Positions 1 to 13,249 of a DNA stretch of 64,000 nucleotides are shown one piece after another. The notes below the pieces were generated by a model, which was not told the origin of the DNA, made no database searches, and saw only the letters and a program-made list of their open reading frames with translations. Source of the stretch: Macrotis lagotis (lineage: Eukaryota; Chordata; Mammalia; Peramelemorphia; Peramelidae); contig NC_133666.1 of the NCBI RefSeq assembly GCF_037893015.1, positions 560,366,541-560,430,540 of the forward strand, given 5' to 3'. The position numbers and the translations under genes are program-made. Position 1 is the first letter of the stretch, and every line of letters starts with the position of its first letter.

Positions 1-9
1 TTAATTATT

Positions 10-24
10 AAATAAATAAATAAA

Positions 25-65
<41 letters not shown>

Positions 66-67
66 AT
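10..67. repeat. (AAAT)n followed by (TA)n microsatellite
   Basis: Tandem aaat units then alternating ta with two interruptions. Confidence 0.9.
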
Positions 68-1665
68 TCATTTGTTTCAGCCACCAACTTGATCCTATTT
101 TTGAATAAGGCATTTTGTCCTCACCTTTAGAATTCTCAGCTGCTCAGCTTAGCAGGTAGGTGGGACATTGCCAAAGAGTTTTTGGCCCTTCTTGTTTTTC
201 AGAAAACTGACTAAATAAGGCTCTGGAGGAACTCTGAATCCCTAGTGCCCTCTGCAGTAAACATGTATTCTTGGCACCAACATTTTTAGCTTTGCAAGAA
301 AAACAGTCAGAGATCCAGAGCCGGCAATTTTATTTTATTTCTCAAGTGCACTGAATGGAAACCCAAAACCTGCCCATTTTTGCTACCCCTAGCAACTGCA
401 CATCCTTATCTGAAAAAGAAACAAAACCTCCAATCCACATGAGCTCTGCACAGATCCACATTTTCAGAGCTTTGAATACCTCTTATCCAGGGCCAGTGCT
501 CTTCTCACAGTTCTCTTTTTTGTTCCTTGCTACCTTTGCACATAGAATGATGAGACATTTTTTATCCCTTTGTCCAATAGTCATTTACCCTTGAAAGAAA
601 AATCATTGTCAGCCAGCTTTGATGTTGGTTTAGAGAATTGCACGGATGTGCAAGGAAAGCATTTCCTATGTCAAACTAAGACTGCAAGAGAAACCAGCAA
701 CTGGTCTCAAGACTGAGGTTGAAAAGAGTCAAAAAAAGAGGCAACTTTGTTTTTTGCTATTCCAGGTCAAAGGCAGAGTGTTGAGTTGGTGAATATTGCT
801 GGTTGACAATGACAAGTTTATGCAACAGTACTCTCCCTAAGGGAATAGTAAGCCCAGGTTGATGTTGGTTTAGATGATTTTGCTTCCTATTCTCAAATGC
901 TGTAATTCTATGAGTAGCAAGAGTCAAAGGGTGAAATGAGTAAGGGAGGTTCTGACCAAAACCACAATGGTCAAGGAAGTAATAAAATAAACATTACAGA
1001 TTTGAGGAAGAAGTAAGAACAAAGGGAGGTTCCAAAGGTTAGTAGACAAAGAGGCAACTGACTGTGCCTCATCTGTGTTTTTTTCTTTTTTGAGGTCTTA
1101 AGATATCAGAAGGTTAAAAGTGTAGGAGGAAGTTTGAGAGGGGGGACAAAGAAAAGAAGAATTTAACAAAAGAGGCCAAACAAAGAATAGTAGTCTTGAA
1201 TAGACTCTTTTATCTTGGAATATGTATGTGTACACACAAACAAAATTTTTTGTTCCTTATCTCTAAATAATACTCTATTACTTAAGACCCTTCCCCACAT
1301 ATAAGATGTGATTGAAAGCCACTGCTATATGTTGATTTCTAACATTGACATAAACCTTAATATATCCTCCCTTTCTCCCTACTTCCCACCTTTCTGGAGG
1401 ATAAAGTTCAATTTCAAGATGGTTGTTCTCTGACAAAGATTTCAAACCAGTGGGCCTGGAATAAGCATAAGCTTATAGGTAAAAACATGAGAGGACAAAT
1501 CAACCCCAAAAAATTATATTCATGAAGAACTAAGAAAAATATAGAACTGAGATTCTTTTCTTCACAGTCAACTTAGGGCATGGGATTTAATAGATGTATA
1601 TGTATATTTCAAAATAGTAGAAATGTTAAAAAATACATTTATGATTTATTTATGTCTTGGAGAAA
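68..1665. other. Unrecognised intergenic sequence
   Basis: AT-rich; no gene, RNA or clear repeat was recognised. Short open frames here show no family resemblance. Confidence 0.5.
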
Positions 1666-1669
1666 CAAC

Positions 1670-1800
1670 TTGCTATAGTAGAAAATACATGGAGGGATTA
1701 GGTTGAAATCCTGGCTCTGAAAATGACTAACTATGTGATTTTCCCCTTCCTGAGACTAGTCCTCTATAAAATGCATATAATAATATTTTAAAATGTATAT
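1670..1800 (+). repeat. MIR/CORE-SINE fragment
   Basis: Carries the decayed core 'ttgaaatcctggctctg ... ctgagactagtcctctataaaatg' typical of MIR. Confidence 0.5.
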
Positions 1801-3490
1801 AACATATAATAATATTTGTAATGTGTGTATATGTTGACAAAGCTTCTTGGAAAGGAACTAGCAAAAATAATGATCATTAGGTTTCAAAAGTCTGTCAGTG
1901 TTTTGGCTGCGAATTTTGTCTACAAGAAGAGTTTGGGAAAAGTATCTGGAGAAAAAAAAGAAAAGCCATGTAATGAAATAAGATAATGGCTGTAAAGCAG
2001 TTTGAAAATTTTAAAATGTTATTTAAATGACAATTATTATATTATTCTTACATTAAGCTGTCCTAAGAATTGAAAATACCAGATCAGTCAGCAAAACTGA
2101 ATTGCTAAGAGAGGAATGTACAGAATCATAGAGACAAGTTAATCCAACTCAGCTTCTGGTCCTGAGGCTAGACTGAACCAAAGACCTGCTATGTGTGGAG
2201 AGCAAGGACTCAGCATCTTATCTGTTAGTAGAGGTCTCCAAGGAAAGGGTACAGAACTTCCAAAACAATCTGAAACTGAAGACTAGATGTACAGGAAACT
2301 GATTTCCAGAAGTACTTTCCCAATATCATCTCATTACTATCTCTAAAGAGTTGGTTAGTATTATGGGAAAGTCTCCTATTGTGCAATGTACTGAAATGAT
2401 GCTGGGCCCACAGGAGGGGAGTGGATTGGGGGAGTGGGAGTACTATTTCCATTTTCTATTCTGTACTTAGGCATGTGATTTACTAGGTTCCTTATTTTCA
2501 CATTCTTTGGCTCACTAAACCTTCACCGTCTCCTTCAGGGACAATTATACTTTTAGTTTAGGTCAAATATTTCCTTAAAAAGGGGGGAGGGGGACTGCAA
2601 AAAGGAATAAGATATGGGGTAGAAAATTTAGTCCTACATAAAAGAAAAATTAAATATAAAAGTCTTACACCTTTTAAAAATAGCATTCAGTAATTTAACT
2701 TATATTTACTGATACAATCTGCTGAGAAGTTAAAGCTTAAACCCCATTAGACCATACAGCTGTTTGCAGGACTGCTAATTAGATATATTATTTATTTTTC
2801 CTCCACTGTTCACGATGGAAACAACTCAAAGAACATGTCTACTGGTAAAAAACAAACAAACAAAAAATCCAACCAGATTTAGATCAATCTACTTGTCAGG
2901 GCCCAAACTCTCCAATTCAAAAGCTTCCCCTGCTACCAGCAGTCCAATCATTAGATCCAGAACCTTCAGACTTCTAGAACTTCTGAGAACACTTCGAAGC
3001 TTGGACATATTCAATTTAAGCTTAATCTTCTTCATGGAAAGAAAATACAAAATAATGGTAACCCAGGCTCCAGGTCCATATTCAAGTAGCTAAATGCATA
3101 CATGGTCTATGTGGGAACAGTGATGGGATGGGGGGGGGGCTGGGAGAGGAAGGCAGCCTCCTCACTTCCTTCTCAGCAGATTTCAAACAAGAGGAAACCC
3201 ACTGGCAACTCTTTCTCTTATAATTGACTTAGAATCCTACTCCGCCGTGTCACTGTCACTGGGGAGGACTAAGGGACAACTCAGGGTTTTCAACATATGA
3301 AAGTTGCAAGTTTGGATGTAGCCCTTAAGTTTGTCATCTGCCAGGACTTAGTAGTATATATCAACAGATTCCTAGAATCCCTGAAAAATTTCCAGTGGGC
3401 AACCTAGAGACCAATCCAATCTCACTACAATTGAAACCAGGGAAATGAGCAGCAGAGGTTTCCCCTCACTTATTGACATTTAAACCTCTT
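1801..3490. other. Unrecognised intergenic sequence
   Basis: Nothing supported; includes purine-rich G runs at about 2581-2594 and 3129-3139. Confidence 0.4.
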
Positions 3491-3499
3491 CTCAAATAA

Positions 3500-3935
3500 G
3501 CATCCAACTATTCTTTCCAGATTTCCTATACATTATTTTCCTTCATTTTCACTTTGTTCCAGTGTGCTCTTCTCCTTACATGAAATTTTATCTCCAGTTT
3601 CCATTCATATATAAACTGATGCCTATATGTGCAAGTTATTACCGTCTTTCATCCTTCACAAATTCTATCTCCCTTCAAGGCTCAGTTCAGGCACTGTCTC
3701 CAACCTGAGGTGCTTCCTTGTTACTCTAGTTATTAGTACCCCACTCCACATAGCTTTGTTTTTACTTAGTATATTTTTTTATCTGTATAGAATTTATTTT
3801 GCCTCAAGAGAATGTAAGTTCTTCGAGGGCAGGGACTACTTAATTTTTTATCTTTTCCTCCACCAATGACAAATACAGTGCCTAACACAATAATGTGTTT
3901 CATAATTGCTTATTGAATGAATAAATGGAAAGATG
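3500..3935 (+). repeat. L2-type LINE 3' end
   Basis: Ordered L2 3' landmarks: cttcaaggctcagttcagg, 'gaatgtaagttcttcgaggg cagggact', 'acaatacagtgcctaacac' region and the terminal ttattgaatgaat. Confidence 0.65.
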
Positions 3936-4509
3936 AAGCTCTCAAGAATGTTATTGCTAACAGCAGATAAGAGGAGCCGTCTGTGGGTTAGAGAAAGGAA
4001 CTGGGGTGGGGGAAGAGGCTTTGCCTTTTAGACTACAGAATAGACAAGAACAAAAGAGGAAAAGACCTGTTTTTGCTAGAAATATCTTATCATTTGGAAC
4101 ATGCTGGTTTCCGTATGAAGAAAAGGAATATAAAATTGAAGTTGAGGCTGGTTAAGACAGCATGTGCCAATTACAGGACAAAATTGCAACAGTATATCAT
4201 ATTTAATTGTTATTAGATTTTATTGCAGAATGTTAAAATGCTAATATGCACATAAATCTGCTTCAAGCTCTCTGAGAAATGTCTATATTATGGCATATTG
4301 TTTTAAAAAAAAATGAAAGCAATAGAAGGTAAAAGGAACCCAGAACATATATTATTAATTTCCCAGCAAACAAGTAAAATTGTATGATTAATTCCCAGAA
4401 AATTTGCTCCTTGATAAGAATAAGAGTACCCGGGAATTCTAATCTTTTCAAAGAAAAATACTTTAATTCTATACAAAGTCCTTAGGATGACCCAAAAGGA
4501 ATAACTTTA

Positions 4510-4700
4510 CTAGTAAGAGGCAATGTGGCATAGTGGATAAGGAACAGGTTTTACAACCAGGAAAATGTAAATTCAAGTTCAGATTATAACACATACTATT
4601 TGAGTATGGGCAATTCAACCAAGTATTCTTACCTGGAAGCTCCCTTTAGAAAAGAAATTATAGGTCTATCCCTATTCATTAGTAGTAGGAAAATGATGAT
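4510..4700 (+). repeat. Degraded tRNA-derived SINE
   Basis: Head gcaatgtggcatagtggata and tail acctggaagctccctttag. The same tail wording recurs at 23630, so both belong to one older SINE family. Confidence 0.55.
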
Positions 4701-4750
4701 GTGAGCTTGATGGACAATCTATATGAAACACTGGAAAGGAAATTAACTTT

Positions 4751-4863
4751 GAGGTTACTATCAAAGATGCCACCATTATCCCAGTCAGGCTTGCATTTAG
4801 GTGTCATTCTCCTCTAAATGCAAGCCTGACTGGGATAATGATGGCATCTTTGATAGTAACCTC
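4751..4863. repeat. Inverted repeat: 50-base arms, 13-base loop
   Basis: Left arm 4751-4800 and right arm 4814-4863 are reverse complements at 49 of 50 positions. The loop is gtgtcattctcct. The right arm runs straight into an L1 3' UTR fragment. Confidence 0.95.
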
Positions 4864-4935
4864 AGATTGCCTTCTGTGTGGGGGGGAGAGGAAAGTGAGA
4901 TTGGGGGGGAAATTGTAAAATTAAAAAAAATGTAA
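4864..4935 (+). repeat. L1 3' UTR fragment
   Basis: gattgccttctgtgtgggg, a G-rich stretch and an A-rich end, as in the L1 3' ends at 17565-17700 and 35995-36128. Confidence 0.7.
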
Positions 4936-5112
4936 AAAGTTATTATTTTTAGCTTTGGAAATCTCTCTAAACACTTATTTTTTTCCTCATCTGACACTGT
5001 CACCACCCTGGTGCAGACCTTCTCCACCTTATGCAGTAAATAGCTTGCTACTTGTTCTTTATAACTGAAGTGTCTCCCCATTCCAATCTTCCAAAAGCGC
5101 AAGTAGAGCCAC

Positions 5113-5745
<633 letters not shown>

Positions 5746-5878
5746 TCTAATTCCAGAACAAATTCAATAATGGATCAGGGTCAGTCAGGAATCAAAGATT
5801 AAAGAAAGGAAATGGACAACTGACCCTTAAATTGAGAATAATATCATTTTATGGTAAAATGGAAGAAGGGATTAAGTG

Positions 5879-6018
5879 GGGCGGCTAGATGGCATAGTGG
5901 ATAAAACACTGGCCCTGGAGTCAGGAGTACCTGGGTTCAAATCTGGTCTCAGACACTTAATAATTACCTAGATGTGGCCTTGGGCAAGCCACTTAACCCC
6001 GTTTGCCTTGCAAAAAAA
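5879..6018 (+). repeat. MAR1/WSINE-type SINE with target duplication
   Basis: Full SINE from ggcggctagatggcatag to ttgccttgcaaaaaaa, flanked by ggattaagtg at 5869-5878 and 6019-6028. Confidence 0.92.
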
Positions 6019-6044
6019 GGATTAAGTGCTAATACCCAGTTTTG

Positions 6045-6250
6045 GGAAGCTGGATTCAAATGCTGCTTCTGACACTTACCACTTGCATGATCCCAGGCAA
6101 GTTGTTAAATCCCTCTAAACTTCAGTTTCCTCATCTGTAAAACAGAAATACTAACATTAATAGTATCTACTACCACATCAGGTTGTTGTGAAGCTCAAAC
6201 AAGGCAACGAATGCAAAGTGCTTTGTCAACTTTGAAGGGTTGTAAATGTT
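6045..6250 (+). repeat. MIR/CORE-SINE
   Basis: 'tggattcaaatgctgcttc', cagtttcctcatctgtaaaa and aatgcaaagtgctttgtcaa in MIR order. Confidence 0.8.
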
Positions 6251-7390
6251 CTGTTACTTTTCTGAACTCTATGTCTTAATAAATACATTATTCTACCAAC
6301 TCTTCAGGCTATTATCCCACATCTTGATCGGAGAATGTTGACTCCTCACAACCAAGAAATGACATACAACTCTGCAGCATTTCAGGGGAAACTTAAGGAA
6401 AGAGTATGTCCCTGGTTCATGAAGAAATGACTCACCAAGGAATCACAAATATAGCTAAATATTAATGGAAACACCGTTATATTCTCTTATTGACAGCAGA
6501 AATGGAGATGACAACAGAACTGGTCTCTAACCTGTGGTTTGCTGGGGTCAGACAAAGCAAGTTAGAGGCAGGAGAGGCAGGAAACAAACAAAAGTTAATT
6601 TTAGAGTGAGGAAAAAGATGCTCACAAAAAGAACACCCCCTAAACCCCTCTTGAGAAGGAGCATTTATCTTGCTAAGGGAAAGTTAGAGTTTATATATAT
6701 AAATCACAAGTGGACCACACCATGACATAATCATTTTTAGGTCTTGAGTTGCTTTTTTCCACAACAGGTACATGAATGGTATTCCTGGGTCCTTGGGAAC
6801 AGTTCTTAAACTGATTGTGTCAAGTCTTGGGGGTCTTGATTACTCAATAGTATGCAAAAACCAGAATTCTGTATGGGAACAAGAGTATAGTATCTAGTTC
6901 AGTTCACTTGGCAGATACAAGGAATAGGAATTGTGAGCATATGAACAGAGGTGATGGATGGCTATAGGTCACAGCACATGATCTCTCAGGTCCCTGGGAA
7001 ATAGGGGGCATAAATCTCTTATTGAATACCTGATGCTGGTCAAAGCAAGACACTTTGCAAAAAGGGTGAGATAATCCAGAGTACAAAGGATGATAGTTAT
7101 CCCTAGCTCAGGACACAAGTTGCTTGTTGTGTCAGCTCTGGGAAACAAAATATTTTGACAACTCACAATTCCTGTAATCCTTCTTCCTCTGCTGCTCACT
7201 AAAATCTCTGTGGAGTGGTACCAAGATACCTTCTCTTCCATATGCTCTGTCTCCATAATTGGTTTGAGGATCTTATTGTGAAGTATTTTGTACTTTTGCT
7301 GATACCTATTCTATATAGTAAGTCAACATATATTTAGACACATTTCCCTGGAACTTTCTTACAAATCAAGTTCTTCCTATTACTCCTTTC
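6251..7390. other. Unrecognised sequence
   Basis: No gene or confident repeat. The 6520-7250 part has a uniform, non-L2 character and could be an old LTR, but no diagnostic ends were found. Confidence 0.35.
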
Positions 7391-7394
7391 TGTA

Positions 7395-8330
7395 CTTCTC
7401 CTTTCTTCATTGGTATATCATCTATATCCCTCTTCTTAAACCTGGGTATCCCTCATGGATCCATCCTGGGTCCTCTTCTTTCCTCAATCCATATTCTACC
7501 CCAAGGTAACTTTGTTAGTTCCTATAGTTTCAATTACTATTTCATTGTTTAAGGTTCCATGGTCTATAGTGCCAGCTCTAATTCCTCCTAATCTCTAGTC
7601 ACAACTTGCCTGTTAGATTCCACTACCTGAGTATCTAATTGGCATTTCAAACTCAAGATGCTGAAAACAGAACTAACATCTTTCTACTTTTATCCCCTCT
7701 CCTTTTCAGCTTCTTTTTTCCTATTGACTCCCTTAGCCTGTTCCCTTACCTCCAATCATTAAAGGCAAAAATTGCCTTTTTTCCCTTACTTCTATCACCA
7801 GTTAGCACAATTTCTGCACATAATAGACTCCTAATAAATGTTTTTGGTCTATAGATTATAGCCACCCCTCCTCCAAGCTTCCTTTTTGCAATTAAGATGA
7901 TACTATTCTTCTTTACCTTTAACCCACTTTCTTACCCTCCCCCACACATAGAATAATTCTTGCCTATCTTTTCTAATAACATCTCTCCCGTCTGTATGCT
8001 TCTCACATAGTTACTGCCTTAATCTGGTCCCTTTTCACTTCTCCCTGGACTATTGCAATAGTTTCCTAATTTGTCTCCTTCCTCCCAGTCTTCCTCTTTT
8101 CTAATCTATTCTCTACAAGGTTACTAAAATAGGCTTTAAGTTTCAAGTCAGATAAAGACAATTTTCTGCTCAAGAGCCTTCAGCAGGGCTCTTTTGTCTA
8201 TAGAGTGAAATAAAAAACTCCTAAATTTGCTGTTTAAGGACTTCTACAATTGGAATCCAACTTAATAGAAGCCTCCAACTTTTCCTTCTCAGGAACCTGC
8301 AACCTCTTCTCCTACTCCCCGTTTTTTTTT
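7395..8330 (+). repeat. L2-type LINE remains
   Basis: Pyrimidine-rich run with L2-like phrases: 'catttcaaactcaagatgctg', 'ggactattgcaatagtttcc', 'gtttaaggacttctacaatt'. Borders between copies are uncertain. Confidence 0.5.
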
Positions 8331-8489
8331 ACTCCAGGAAGAACAGGAAGCTCTTTATGAAAGATAGGCTGTGGTACATGAAGAGTTCAGAAGTTTTCTA
8401 ACCAACAGTTGAGGCAGGCTACTTCTTTATACGTCCTTTTGGTGAAACTGTTGGTTGGAGAAATTTCTCTTGCTAAGAAGATGGTAGTT

Positions 8490-9705
8490 TAATGTCCTAG
8501 TTCTATTCTGAGCCCTCTTTTTAAATTCCTCTATATTACTTCATCTGGCAATCTCATCAACTCCCATGCATTTAATTACCATTGCTATGCTGATAATTCT
8601 CAAATCAACCCATTCTTCTCCAACCACTCTTCTGATCTCATATCTTGCATCTTCAATTACTTGTTTTTTTAGGTTTTTGCAAGGCAATGGGGTTAAGTCT
8701 CTTGCCCAAGGCCACACAGCTAGGTAATTATTAAGTGTTTGAGGTCACATTTGAATTCAGGTCCTCCTGGCTCCAGGGCCCAGTGCTCTATCTACTGCAC
8801 CACCTAGCTGCCCCTTTCAATTACTTTTTATTTCTCAGACATTCTGAACTAGATATCCTGTAGACATTTGAAACTCAACATATCCAAAGTGGAACTCAAT
8901 TATCTTCTTGATTTATCCTCACTATCTCTCACCTCCATCTCCTTATATTCAATCTGTTGCCATCACTTCTTTCCAAAATGTCTCCTTCTCTCCTCTGACA
9001 TTGTTACCCCTCTGACATTGTGACATGAGGTCTTAATCACTTCATATATGGACAACTATAATAGTCAGCTAATAGGTCTGACCACCTCAAGCCTCTCCTC
9101 CCTCTAATACATACTTCATTTAACCACTAAAATGATTTTTTTCTAAAACATAAGTCCAACTTTGTCATACCTCTCCTAAATAAATGCTAGTGGCTCCCTG
9201 TCACTTCCAAGACCAAATGCAAAATCCAGTTTGGTACTCAAAGACCTTCACAGGCTAGCTCCCTCCTACTTTTACTGTCTTAGATCTTATACACCTTCAG
9301 GTACACTTTGACTCAATGACACTGCCCATTTGCTGTTCTACAAATGAGACATTCTATCTTTAGTCTCCAAATATTTTCTCTGGTTGTCCACCATGATTGG
9401 AAATATTCACTCTCCTCATTTCTGCCTACGGAATTCCCTGACTTCCTTCAAGTTTCAACTAAAATACCATCTTCTGAATGAAGTTTTTCTTCAGCCCTCT
9501 TAATTCTAGCTATTTTCCCTTTCATAATTACTTCAGATTCCTATATTTAGCTTGTTTGTACATATTTGTTTGATTGTGGATCCCCTCATCAGAGTGTGGG
9601 TTTGTTGACAACAGGAATGATCTTTTGCCTTTCTTTATACTGGCTTGGTACAAATAGTTGCCTATTTATATTAAATGTTTATTGACTAACTATCTGATTG
9701 ATGGA
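8490..9705 (+). repeat. L2-type LINE 3' region split by a SINE
   Basis: L2 landmarks continue on both sides of the SINE at 8663-8815: aatgctagtggctccctgtc, 'caaagaccttcacaggctag', 'cttccttcaagtttcaac' and a terminal aatgtttattgac. Confidence 0.7.
8663..8815 (-). repeat. MAR1/WSINE-type SINE, inserted in L2
   Basis: Antisense copy ending cacctagctgcccc, with ttcaattact duplicated at 8652-8661 and 8816-8825. Confidence 0.92.
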
Positions 9706-9814
9706 AGAATTTTCTAGTTTTTTGACCAGGTAAAACAATGGCCAATCTGGGAATTGAAGCAGAGCCTAGGAGTAGCTAGGAGTAATATTATAGTAATAAT
9801 AATGATAGCTAACT

Positions 9815-10135
9815 GATTTTTAACATAGCTCAGATTATATCATCCCTGAAACATTTATATAATACCTTAAGATTTGCAAAGCACTATATAAATACATATA
9901 AACAAGTAAACTATTCTATATCATATATATGTATATATGCTTGCACGTGGAGTTATATAATCTCATTTAGTCCTTACAATAACCTTGTGAATTAAATTTA
10001 TGATTATGCCCCTTTTTAATAAAAAATATTGACTCAGAAAGGTTTAGTGACCTGGTCAGTGATTGATGCAAAATGTGACATCAGAGCTTCCTGTCTCCAG
10101 GTCTGGCATTCTATCCTCTACACTGGGAGTGTTAA
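9815..10135 (-). repeat. MIR/CORE-SINE
   Basis: 'gatttgcaaagcactatat', tcctt acaataacc, 'cagaaaggtttagtgacctg' and 'ttctatcctctacact' in reverse MIR order, with a TA-rich expansion inside. Confidence 0.7.
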
Positions 10136-10139
10136 ATCA

Positions 10140-10645
10140 TAAAATCCTAGTAAGACAAAAATTAGATTAAAATGCAACTGGGAAATATTTAACAAAATAA
10201 ATGAAAATACAACTCAATGCAGATAATATTAATTTGTGTTTTTCTAACATAAATAAAAAGTCCGTGATGATCTGTTTTCTATACGAGTTTGTCACCACTT
10301 CATTATACCATCCATGTCTATGAGTAGCCCCTGAGATAAGAGACACCAGGACCTTCATGGAGATGTCATGACCAGGAGCCACATAAGGAGAGAAAGGTAC
10401 AGCCTCAGTCCTTTGCTGGAGTCTTCAGCCATAAGGCCATCTAGAAAACTCCTTTGGCAGCATGCTTCCCCTGTCAACACATGATGACTTCTGGAAAAAC
10501 TTCCCAAGACACTCTGGAGGGTGGGAGTAGGAGAGAAAGGGACAAACTTTAGAATCATTTTCAGACTGTGTGTCAATTTTCTTTACTTACTGTTTATTTT
10601 CCCTCATTTAAATGTTTTATTGTCTCAGAGCTATTTTGTTAGCAT
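10140..10645. other. Unrecognised intergenic sequence
   Basis: No gene or repeat recognised. Confidence 0.4.
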
Positions 10646-10649
10646 AACA

Positions 10650-11230
10650 TGCTACAAGTCAAGACCCCTCAATTGCTATTAGAAGTTCTCACAATTCAAA
10701 ACTTTGAGGGACTTTTAGCTCACATTTCTCCCCTTTATACATTCTAAATCACAGTCAAACCAGGCTATATTTGGCCATGATATCTCCAACCTCTATACAT
10801 TTGTACAAGCTGTCTGGAATATATTCCCTCAAGTGCTCCTCTCAGAATCTTAATCTTTCCTCATGACTCAATTTAACTACCACCTCTTTTGTGAAACTTT
10901 CCTTTTTAAAATTTTTTTTGTGTTTTGGGGATTTTTTTTTTGCAATACAATAGGGTTAAATGACTTGCCCAAGATCACACAGCTAGGTAATTATTAAGTG
11001 TTTTAGGTCATATTTGAACTCAGGTCCTCCTGACGCTAGGGCCAGTACTCTATCCACACTACACCACCTAGCTGCCCCAAGTGAAACTTTCTTTGATCCT
11101 CCTAGTTGTAAATACTCCTTCATTAAATTACCTAGTATTCATTAATCTGAGTAAAATATGTAATATCACGGTAGGTATTTTAAACTTCTTGGTGCCTTAC
11201 ACATGCTTAAAACCATTTGTTGGAATGAAA
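10650..11230 (+). repeat. L2-type LINE 3' end split by a SINE
   Basis: 'tgtctggaatatattccctc', 'aactaccacctcttttgtga', then after the SINE 'aactttctttgatcctcc' and a tail ttggaatgaaatg. Confidence 0.6.
10902..11080 (-). repeat. MAR1/WSINE-type SINE, inserted in L2
   Basis: Antisense SINE with gtgaaacttt at 10891-10900 and 11081-11090. Confidence 0.9.
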
Positions 11231-12075
11231 TGAAACTTCTATTCAGTTTAATACAGCTAAAACATTTGATCCTGTGGACACATTCCTAGGTAAACTTCTA
11301 TACAATTGTTCCTAAAACTTTTCCATATTTCTTACTTCTTTCCTTCATTATTCTCATTCACCCTGAGCATTTTAAGAAAAAAATCAGGGTTCTCACCCTG
11401 AAGGTTAACAGTTTATTCCCTCCAGTCATAGACTAGATTCTTCTCCCTGCCCTGTCCTGCTTCACCTTATCCCCATGCTATGGCCAAATACATCAGAACC
11501 TTTGTGTAAAATCCAGCTCCATAATATTTAATGTGAAATGAGATTTATTTAAGAGAATTTAAAAATTGATCAAAATCCTCATTAAAATACTGGTACATAT
11601 GGTACGTTTCTCATTAGATATTTTCAGTGTCAGTTAAGAGAGAATAATCTCACAATTTATTTTGTTCTGTTCCAAATTAGCCCCAAGGCTATTTAAATGC
11701 ATCACAAAACCAAATCTGCCTAACTGACAGATAGAGTGGCAGCAGCCCAGAGCACATTCATAATGTATATTCCAGCTCTAGGAAAAGACAGTAGAGATTC
11801 AATGACAGAAAGGTTCATGTGGCATTCTCAGGAGGTCAATGCAGTAGTCTGGGGGAGGAGAAAGTAAAAGGAAGAGACAAGTTAGGTAGAACAACTGAAA
11901 TGGCTGTGGTCCAAATTCCACATTTGTGCTTAGATATTCTTTATATAATTTTCCATATGAATGAATAGACTACCCAATTGGAACAAAATGTTGCATATTT
12001 ATAATCATATTCAATATGGAAAATTCAGCTTAGCAACCCATCTTGGGTTTGTCACAGCTTTTATCATTTAGAACC
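11231..12075. other. Intergenic sequence upstream of DCSTAMP
   Basis: No repeat recognised from about 11640 to 12070. A tatttaaatg box at about 11691-11700 is the only promoter-like sign I can point to. Confidence 0.3.
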
Positions 12076-12077
12076 AT

Positions 12078-12330
12078 ATCTAGGTAGTACAGGGACACTG
12101 CTCTTGGAGTCAAAAAGAGTTGAGTTCAAATCTTACATGAGACATGTAATTTGTTATTTAATTCTGAGCAAGTTATGTAACCCTGGTCCACCTCAATTTC
12201 TATATCTGTAAAATGGGAATAATATTAGCACCTACCCTCCAGGGCTATTGTGAGGATCAAATAAGAAAAGCACTTAGCAAACTGTGAAATTCTCAATGAT
12301 AATGATTGTTATTGTTATCATTATCAGTAT
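12078..12330 (+). repeat. MIR/CORE-SINE with tRNA-like head
   Basis: 'gttgagttcaaatcttac', 'tatatctgtaaaatgggaat', 'gctattgtgaggatcaaat' and 'aagcacttagcaaact'. Confidence 0.75.
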
Positions 12331-12429
12331 CCATTATTAATGACACAGCTGGTAGGGATTCAGAGAGCATTCCTTCAAACATCCTTGACAATTAGAGGAA
12401 TGTTGGTTAAAACATCATAAACAAATATC

Positions 12430-12690
12430 TATTGCCTCCATACTGCTCCTTAGATAAGATATAAAATACTCAGACTAGAATTTAAAGCTTTCTACAATTT
12501 GGCTCCTACTTTCCCCATTTTATTTCATATTATCTTCCACACACTTTCCATTCTAGTAAAATTATCCTGCCAAATATTCCTTTACATGGCATGGCACCTC
12601 CCTGGTCTTATTTTTGTTAATATCTTCTGTTTTTTAATCTTCATTTCTGAATGCTTCCCTTCTCCATTATTTGCTGGCTCTCTTTTTGCA
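12430..12690 (+). repeat. L2-type LINE fragment
   Basis: 'gaatttaaagctttctacaa', tttggctcctactttcccca and following pyrimidine-rich L2 wording. Confidence 0.5.
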
Positions 12691-12859
12691 AAAAAAAAAG
12701 ATTTAAAAAGAAAAATAAACTCAACAGTACTAAGAAACACAATAATATCTACATGCATGGTCTTCTACATCAGCAATATGAGTATATTTTCCCAATGTCT
12801 TTCCAAAATAAATTATAAATATGCAACATTTTGGTTCTTTTTTTTCTGTTTACATTGTA

Positions 12860-13023
12860 GTTGTGTTTTCCTGGAGGCTGGTGCATTGGATAGAGCACTA
12901 GAGAAAGTGAAACTGGTGACTTAGCAAAGAAACCCTTCACTCACATCCAATTCATGCATATGTCATGGCATCACCTCCTTGATGTCATGGTCTTCTTTGA
13001 AAATCAAGGACAAACATTATTAT
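12860..13023 (+). repeat. SINE with RTE-like LINE tail
   Basis: Ends 'gatgtcatggtcttctttga' then aaaatcaaggacaaacatta and ATT units. The same tail closes the LINE at 55540-56425, and antisense copies lie at 44235 and 57594. Confidence 0.65.
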
Positions 13024-13245
13024 TAGACAAGCACTCAGGAGACCTGAGTTCAAATTCAGTTTTTAATATTTTCTATTTGTGTAACCCTGGGCAAGTCACA
13101 TAACTTATCTGCCTCATTTTCTTCAATTGTGAAATAGGGATAATAATTTCACCTACTTTCCAGGATTTTTGTGAGGAAATGACATGATATTTGTAAGTGC
13201 TTAGCACAGTGACTGGCATAGAGTAAACACTTAAATAAATACTTG
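13024..13245 (+). repeat. MIR/CORE-SINE
   Basis: 'gagacctgagttcaaattca', 'ccctgggcaagtcacataac', 'aagtgcttagcacagtgac'. Confidence 0.8.
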
Positions 13246-13249
13246 CTTC

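Noticed and set aside
6520-7250. Possible antisense LTR upstream of DCSTAMP
   Set aside because: No defined ends, primer site or flanking duplication; left as unrecognised sequence.
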